Origin: Brachionus rotundiformis
Taxonomy: Eukaryota; Rotifera; Eurotatoria; Ploima; Brachionidae
Assembly (NCBI GenBank): GCA_016802295.1
Contig: JAESIW010000115.1
Coordinates: 684,527-748,526 of the forward strand
Length of the DNA: 64,000 nucleotides
Direction of reading: 5' to 3'
In this document: positions 56,342 to 64,000 of the stretch, piece by piece
Position numbering within the stretch: the stretch's first letter is position 1
Layout of the letters: every line of letters begins with the position of its first letter
The notes under the pieces: generated by a model
What the model was told of the DNA's origin: nothing
Databases searched by the model: none
Seen by the model: the letters and a program-made list of their open reading frames with translations, nothing else
Made by a program: the position numbers and the translations under genes

Positions 56342-59300
56342 ATTCGCAGTGCCAGTCTAGTCGTAATCAAGTTCTAGAACAAGTCTTTTATATTAAGTCT
56401 GAAACCATTGTATTTAAATTTATTTTTTTGTGTGGCTATCTATTTAAATTCGGCAAACAAAAACTCGATTTAACGTAACTAATCAAGTTAGTATTTGCCT
56501 AATTACCCAATTCAAATAAAAACAATAAACTATTTGAAATTAAACTTTGTTTTTTAAATTTTTTTTTGAGTCTAATAAAAGTAAATAAAATTATTATTTT
56601 TTACCTATGAATTTGTTATAAAATATTCTCGCTTATTTAAAAGCTTGTTTATTTTGGGTAATCAACTAGCCAAAATTTGTTCAAGTTGAATGGACCCTTG
56701 ACATGGTCAGCTAATCCATACTCATTTTAAAATACTCTTTGATAAGACTAAGGAAACACTCGATTTAGGAAAATATCTTAGTAAAATTATCTAAAGTTAA
56801 TCTTCCAATTGGTTTTTTGACTCACCAAAACGGAAGAGTATTTTTACAATTACAACAAAAACGACCAAAGCTACTACAACAAGATTGATTAGTTTTTTGA
56901 TAGGTGACAAAAAAGGCAAGAAAATTGCCCTGCCTTTGGCAATTATTTAAAGAAAAATGAGAATAGATCTTTTGCTTTTAACTAAACACTAAATTAAACT
57001 CTTTTTTCTAGCCGAGTGGTTGTCTTTTCGATTTAAAAGCTTCAAATCCAATTAATTCTCAAAATAAAAAGCTTTCTGAAATCAAATTTAATAAAATTTT
57101 AAAACTATTTCAATCATTTTTGATAAATCTCTAAACAATAAACCAAATTCCTAGATTCTACTCAATGTTTGATTTGTAATGGTTCTGAGCAAATTTGGTA
57201 TCCGAATTTGCACGCATTAATGGATAAATTGAAATCAGCCGCCATCAGCTCAAGCTAATCTCATTAGTTCTACAGCTAAAATTTGAAATGAATCAATTAT
57301 CTTGGTATAACCTAGGACTAAAATCGGGTGATATTTTATGCCCAAAATGCTCAATCCTTTCTTCTAATTAATATATTCATTTAATTATATCTTTAAGTTA
57401 TTTGTGAAATTTTGAAAAGAAAACCATAAGCTTTTCGTGCCATGTATCAAACAACTTTTGTTGTTTTGATTCAAAAAAGGCTTAGAGAAAAGCTTTAATT
57501 AGCTTAGAAGATATTTGAATTTAAGAAAAATGTGTCCTAACAAGGTCAGCGAAAAGACTGAGGGATAAAAACAATTGGTAAAAATAATTGGTATTGGATT
57601 CCCCAATGTACCTAGTGTCCGTAAATCGGGATTCTCATCCGCTTGGCAAAGACCGACTTACTATCAAAATAATTTTTGTAGTGTAGCCTTGAGATTCCAC
57701 TACGTGATTACCTATTTAATCTTTAAATAAATTTTAAATCGATTTATTCTTGACAAAAATCGATTTTGGAAAATTAATCAAAAAATTGATCAAACAAATA
57801 GAGCTTTTTTTGTTTGATTTTTGTGCACAAAAAATGTTAAAAATCGTGATAAAAAAATAATAAAAAAATAAAATAGTAAAAAATTAATAAAAAAAAAAAT
57901 TGGATTTTTAACCGCTAGGTTGATAAACAAGGAAATATTGTTTGTATCAATTTTCTTAAAAGTGTTCCCAACAAGCACAAAAATCAAATTCAATCGAACT
58001 ATAAATGATAAAGTTGATTTTACATGTGTTTGTGATGGATCATTAGAAATGTTTGACTAGATTTTGATTTACAATTAAATGTTACAATTCAAAGTAGATT
58101 TATTACCTTTGTAACAGATAAATCCATTGAGAGCTTCAAAATTCTAATCACTAGCTTTGTGACTTTTAATCTAAGATCGTTTCGTGTCCTTGTTGTTTCG
58201 AGTCAAGAGCAAACATCAAAATAAGTTTTGCCTCCTAGAATGTGCTTTATCTTTTAAAATTTCTCATATAGATACAAATTTGAATTATTATTTTGTATAC
58301 AAAAGATAAAGCTAAATTGCAGCCTGTATCGATACCCTATACCCTAACAAAATGCGCCCGTCATTTGACATTCAATGCTTGACTAACTCAACAAAAAAGG
58401 TGATTTTAAATCCTTTTAAATCACAAATAGTTGATAGTTTTCTTCATATAATTAAGTTTAGAGTTTATGTCCTACAAGGTAGCCCCTAAAATGCGGTCAA
58501 CACTGTTTTTTATCTTTAATTTATTCTGAATCACCCAAGAGGTGATTCTAAATGAAAAAAATTTTTAAAAGTGAAAATAAAATAAATTAACATTTCAGTG
58601 ATAAGATCTTATTGAGATTTTAAATTTTTAATTCAAATAAGAAAAACAAATGATTGATTTAAATTTTTCACAGTTCCTGTATAAAAAAAAAAATTAATTG
58701 AATTTGAAATAAACTTGAGTATATTTTTCCTTCTTAAAAAGAGGATAAAAAATAAACAAAAATCACTAATAACAGACTAGACGGTGCTACTTAGTTAACT
58801 AGTGACAAAAAAATTTTATTTTTAAACTCAATAGTTAATGAATAGAATAAATTACTTGAGTAATTTAATATACAAAATAACTTTCACATTGAAAAAATCA
58901 CACCTTTAAATTATTATTTTTCTTTTTTATGTGAATATTTGGTCCATGTGCCCAGTGCCTAACTTTTTTCTTGGCTAAAGTTGATTATTGTTCTCATTTG
59001 ACAAATTAAATCTAGATTTGACTTGAAAAAAAAATTTACAATCAAAGAAGAAAGAAAAACATCATTAAACTTAATCGTACTCTCATTTCTTTAACTACTT
59101 AATTGAAATTCTTTACTTTTTGAAAATATCCTAAATCCTGGATTAAATAGTTGGGTCAATTTGGTTCATCATTTTATTCTAAAACTCTAAATTATTATTA
59201 AATTTCTTACAAAATTAAATCTAATAATTGTCTAATCTTTACTTGACTTATACTACTTAGCTCTTACTCGGTCACTCAATGGCCATACTCTAAAAAAATA

Positions 59301-61149
59301 TATTTATATATAAAAAACACACTTGAAACTCGACTAATAAAAGACTTAGTCTTTAACATATTTCATAAAAAACTATTGACCATTACGTAATTTGGTCTAA
59401 ATTAAATTCAAAGCCGATCTCTATCTGGTCACGTTCGATTAATTGTTTATTCAAAGTATTAGTTCTGTACCTGAACCTATATGTCAGTAGGATCAATTGA
59501 ACAACTAGGATATTTTGATTAAATTCTAATTTTGTTATATAACTTTGAAAAATGATATCAGAAACTGACCAGGTTAAGTTATTTTGCATCAAGCAGCTCA
59601 AGTGGTCAATAGCTTGAATTTTGAATTGTCCAGTCTGAAATAGATAGTGACTAACCTAAGCAGAAAAAGTTTACTATTCAGTCTGGCTACAACTCATCGA
59701 CATGTACGTGATTTAGCTATTAAAGCTGAGATGCCGTCAAGTCCAGACAGCAGCTGGTCGGCAATTCTGGATCTGTGACTCGGCCAGCAAAAATGTTTCT
59801 TCCTGAGAAGAGTATTCATTTCATCAGTAAGAGCTTAATTAAACCGATTACTTATAAGTGAATTTAAATTATATTCCATTAAAACAACTTAAAAAAATTT
59901 TCAATTAAATTTAAACTTAAAATATAAAAATAAAAGCCTAATAAAATTATTATCAACATTATTTAGGTTTCTTTTTAATTTACTTCTGTATATTTTCCAC
60001 TCAAGTAAATTAGAATTTTTCGTTGACTAGCTGCTATTAATAATTAAAATAAAATAAATATACGGATTCGTGTCTTTTAATCGCCAAATAATTTTAAGAT
60101 TAAAATTTTATTGATTTAAATGAAATAAAAAAAAAATGATCAGTTATGGGAATATGTCTAAGAGATTAGATAAAGTGGCCAAACGGTATAATTTAGTCAT
60201 AAAATAAAAATTCTATAATCAGATTAGATTTTGTCTGTGGTAAGGATATTTGAAACGAGTGAATACAAATAAATATAATTAATAATCTCTTGTTTGTTAG
60301 TGTATTTTTATACGAATGGTGATTAATATTTCAAATTTTCTCATCCAATTCAATTTCCGTTTGCCAATTGATTCCTTAAAATATTTAATTATCGCCATTT
60401 ATGAATCTAAATTGATTTTTTTCTTGACTAGAATACTGACCGTCTTTTGTGTAAACAAATTTTATCAATACTAATTTTGAGTATAATTATGTTTTTTATA
60501 AAATAATACCTAATCAAGCTAACAATTTTTTTATTTTAAAAATTTACTTCCGCTTTTTTTAGTCAATCTAATTTTTTAAGAATTTAAATTAAACAAAAAT
60601 TTTTTTGAATATTAACTAAAATATTTATCTGTAAATAGAACAGATAAAAATTTAAATATCCTGGAATTAGAAAAAATTGTTGAATTATAAATAATCTTAA
60701 ATATATTTTTAAACTAATTTAGATTTATTAATTAAAACTTTATTTTTAATCTAGTTTGTTAAATGGACTAAGTCTTGGAATAAAGTTCTTATTTTGAGAT
60801 CAAGGCTGCTTTTTCTAATTACTTGCTAAATTTATATCTCAAAAATCTTGATAAGAATTCTTAGATTTTGAACAAAAAAATAAATATTAACTTTAATTAT
60901 TATCAAATTAAAATTACACAACGAAAACAAATTATAAGTTTAAATAGTAATTAAAAATCTTCTTTCTCTTTTCAAACTGACCAAGACTAATATATTTTTC
61001 TTTTGAATAAAATAAATATGTATGTTTTTTTAATCAAATATTAAAAATGAACTTAAATATATGAAGAAAATTTAAGAAATCCTAATTTTATTAAATTTAG
61101 GATATAATAGCAGTATTAATTACTGCAATTTGAAACTAGTCCAAGCAAA

Positions 61150-61560
61150 GCTCTAATGAGCACTCGAAATGGTGCTTCGTCTTCCAAACGTCAATCTTAG
61201 CTTTAAAGCTGCTTAATTGCTTCTGGCAACTTATTCCAAGGATCAAGAACTCTGCACCAAATTCTTGGAATTTCTTCTAAGATTATACCTTTTACTGTCA
61301 GGTCTAGTGTTTAAGCTGTAGTTTAAGCCTTTTCTAAAATTAACAATCTCCATATTGTTCAATAGATTGAACATTTGGATAAGATGATAAGATCTCCACT
61401 TATCCTGTTTGTTTATAGACATTAATTTCGATCTGGATTAGCATTGTGGATACTCCAAAATCTGCTCAGATAATAACCGCGTCGTCATAAAAGCTCTTTA
61501 CAGAAGTTCCTCAGAAAATTTCGCTATAGTGCCAATAATTTGTCCTCGCGAGCCAGCATC
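61150..61560 (-). pseudogene. Degenerate LINE reverse-transcriptase tail
   Basis: On the minus strand: HLIQMFNLLNNMEIVNFRKG, then RPDSKRYNLRRNSKNLV, then RVLDPWNKLPEAIKQL and FKAKIDVWKTKHHFE. This is the typical end of a CR1/Jockey-type LINE ORF2 (DLIxMFKxLNG ... WNxLPEEVV ... SFKxxLD) broken by two or more frameshifts. Downstream repeats around 61800-61930 may be its 3' part. Confidence 0.8.
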
Positions 61561-64000
61561 AATTTTAACTAGCCTTTAAAACTATTTCAGATTTATTTCT
61601 CAAATCAATAATTATTCTTCTTTTCAATAAAACGTTTAAAACTCAAAATTTAAGAAATCCTTATTTTATCAAATCTAAGAAATAATGATAATTTAAATTA
61701 TTTCCCAATTTAAAGGCCTTAAAATAGAATTAAATAATGAAATAATTTTAAAGAAATATGACTAATATGGTATTCTGAATTATTGATTAATTAAAATTAC
61801 AGAACCAGTATTTCGTAATTAAGGCTAGAATTGTCATCCCGGGTTAGCAGTAATTAAAATTCTAGATTTAAATTGTCATGCTTAGATATTTCTTCCGGGA
61901 ACCAGCAGCTCCCCGTAATTATAATTTCTGAATACAACAGGTCAAAGGATTTCTCAGTAAAAAATTTATTTCATATAAACTAAATTTAGTCCTCAAAGCG
62001 CCTAATATCTAAGAGACTCTCAACATTCAGGAAAAAGCTCTTAATTAAGTACTGCTTGAGCAAACACGTAAATAAATGCGGAAATTTTTTCACATCAAAA
62101 AATAATTTTCCAAAAAAATTCCAATTTAAAAGTTAAGATGCACTTGAAACATATTTGAAATAAGAGTAAATAGGAATTGGTCCATTGGGCAAATGCAGTC
62201 CTAAGAGGCAATAAAAACCAGTTTTGCCTACTAGTGACCTGGTTGACGCAACTAGATTGAATATTTAAATTGGCTTAAATGTTAATTTTGTTGAATTTGT
62301 CGTTATCTAGAAATCTTAGGTCTTAAAGATCGAAATGGCAAAGTTATCCATTAAGTAAGCACACAATCAAACACTGCCGCAAATCCATAATTGGTTACGC
62401 AATTTAAGTAGTGTTTTTCTTATGCTAAGTAGGGTTTTCACAACTAAAAACCCAAACATATAGGTATTATATTCTTTAAGCATATTTAAAAACAGATTAT
62501 CTTATTTAAAAGAACTCATGTCAACATTGTTTGTGATAGTCAAGTATGAGCAAAGAAAAATAAACGCGCATCAACTTTTCATTGATTTTGATTCAAAGGT
62601 GTCGATGTATTTTGTTTATTTGGCCAAAAGTCTAAGTAAATAAAGTAATAAAAATTAAGATTTTATTTTGAAACGCTGTTTGTTTAGCTTAAATTAATAG
62701 GCAATTTTTATTGTTACGATTTTGATCAAGTTTACGGCTAAACAAATACGGAAGCTCAACAAACTCAGCCGCTCCTTAAATGTGACTTATAGTAGATTTT
62801 TTATCTAACTTATTCATTACCAATTTATGGCTTGTATGTGACCACTTGAGATTTTATTTGTTCGGTTAATTTATCGAATGTTTTATTAAATTTTCAATTG
62901 ATTCTAAATTAACCTTGAACTGTTAGCTTTTTTATTAATTGTCTACAAATAAATAAAAGAGTCCTTAGAATTTTTATTAAAAGATTTAATAGAAATTTTC
63001 TCATTTTCAAATATTCACATGAAAAATGGCACCAGTTCGATTTTTTCAAATGCTTCGGAAAATGCTTCTAAGACACTTTTATCAGGCTTAAACTAACATT
63101 TGAATAAAATTTAATTAAACTTAATCTTTATTTTAGGACTAATTTTTTCTAAAAATATTTTCGTAATATCTGTTAATGTATGATGTTATTTTTTTCTCAT
63201 AGTTAAAAATTAAGACTCTGAAAAACAATGATTGCATAAAATGTAAAGCTATTTGATTATTTGATTAATAAAAATTTATTAATGATAAAGATAAATTAAA
63301 GAAATTTTATGAATCTGAATGCCTTAATTTAAAAATTCGTTCACTAAAGCCTCTTAGGAACCATCAGATTAAAGTTGGAAAGCTTTTTAAGAGAATACAT
63401 TGCCATATTTGCCTGTAGTAATTTGAAGGTGAGAGAGGGTTAAATTTCATAAAGCTTAATGTCATAAATAATTTATTCTTATTTGATTTGTTTTTGATTT
63501 TAGGATACCACTGGTCACAAAATTTTAACTCTGGTCATTTTGCTCATTTGATCATTAAAACAGGTTTCGTTATCAATTAAAGCAAAAATAATATTTCCTT
63601 TTAATAAATATTGGTACAATCTTAATGTTTTTAACTTATTTTTTATTAATTAGTATTTCTGTTCTATCCTCAACTCCTTCAGATAAAAAAAATAAAATAA
63701 ATTAAAACTGCAGACCGAATTTATACCAGAGCTTAACCAGGGACAAATTCCCCTTCCTAAAAAATCTTTTTAATAAATTAATTAATTATTTAACTAGGGA
63801 GAATAGATGATGAAAATTATTTAACCATAAATAGATAATGAATAATATATCCTTTTTTTTCCATGAATTTTATAGATATTTAGCGATAGCGAAATGTAAA
63901 TTGATCAGATTTTTGAACAATTCTTATTAATATTTTAAAACTTAGCAAAAATTATGTAATCCAAAAAAAATTAAACAAAATTCTTATTTAATTTTAAAGA

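Larger units (their letters stand above)
51378..64000. other. 12.6-kb region without intact genes
   Basis: Upstream of the adhesion receptor. No believable gene; frames near 57790-57993 and 59383-59601 (both minus) are A+T-driven. Contents: a GATA-motif cluster close to the receptor start, a CpG-rich patch (52523-52556), ATGA microsatellite (52332-52352), nested inverted repeats at 56278-56341 and a LINE tail near 61150-61560. Probably regulatory plus ageing repeats. Confidence 0.45.

Noticed and set aside
1..64000. CRISPR arrays, bacterial operons, phage or plasmid features
   Set aside because: None present; all recognised genes are eukaryotic and split by spliceosomal introns. The tandem arrays have no spacers.

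Overview
This is a window of animal (metazoan) nuclear DNA, not bacterial. It is strongly A+T-rich. Nearly all protein genes are split by GT-AG introns of about 45-60 bp, and every recognised product is an animal or general eukaryotic protein: syntaxin 17, roadblock dynein light chain, an Iroquois TALE homeoprotein, an Ig/FN3 adhesion receptor, an NRAMP transporter, MAP10 and a CIBAR BAR-domain protein. The last two imply a ciliated animal. High A+T, tiny introns and dense genes suggest a small invertebrate with a compact genome; a rotifer-like animal is my guess, but the sequence does not prove it.

Region by region. 1-172: end of a minus-strand gene made of identical 84-bp coding repeats. 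1.1-18.4 kb is gene-dense: RABL3 (-), STX17 (+), DYNLRB (-), a small membrane protein (+), TMEM126 (+), LENG1 (-), a dead LINE tail, GNPNAT1 (-), an unrecognised coiled-coil protein (-), PTPMT1 (-), SLC11A/NRAMP (-) and MAP10 (+). 18.4-29.0 kb is a gene desert before an intronless Iroquois gene (28982-30415), followed by 5.3 kb more without genes. 35.7-44.5 kb holds a ZDHHC1/11-type palmitoyltransferase whose last intron is 1.1 kb, a doubtful small gene, a second LINE tail, CIBAR and a short secreted protein with 19-residue tandem repeats. 48.1-51.4 kb is a single-exon 1076-residue Ig/FN3 receptor ending in a PDZ-ligand-like EVIV. The last 12.6 kb has no recognisable intact gene.

The dense half is mostly housekeeping: vesicle fusion (STX17), dynein cargo (DYNLRB), mitochondrion (TMEM126, PTPMT1), UDP-GlcNAc synthesis (GNPNAT1) and metal transport (NRAMP). 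The sparse half holds the developmental and adhesion genes with long flanks likely to carry cis-regulation, including a dense GATA-motif cluster just upstream of the adhesion gene. Non-autonomous mobile elements are readable from their ends: a piggyBac-like element flanked by TTAA (19328-19550), a Tc1/mariner-like element flanked by TA (47585-47853), and two foldbacks (5791-6021 and 36846-37054). Three degenerate LINE reverse-transcriptase tails are also present.

Exon boundaries were set by hand from reading frame, GT-AG rules and remembered family sequences; no alignment or transcript evidence was available.
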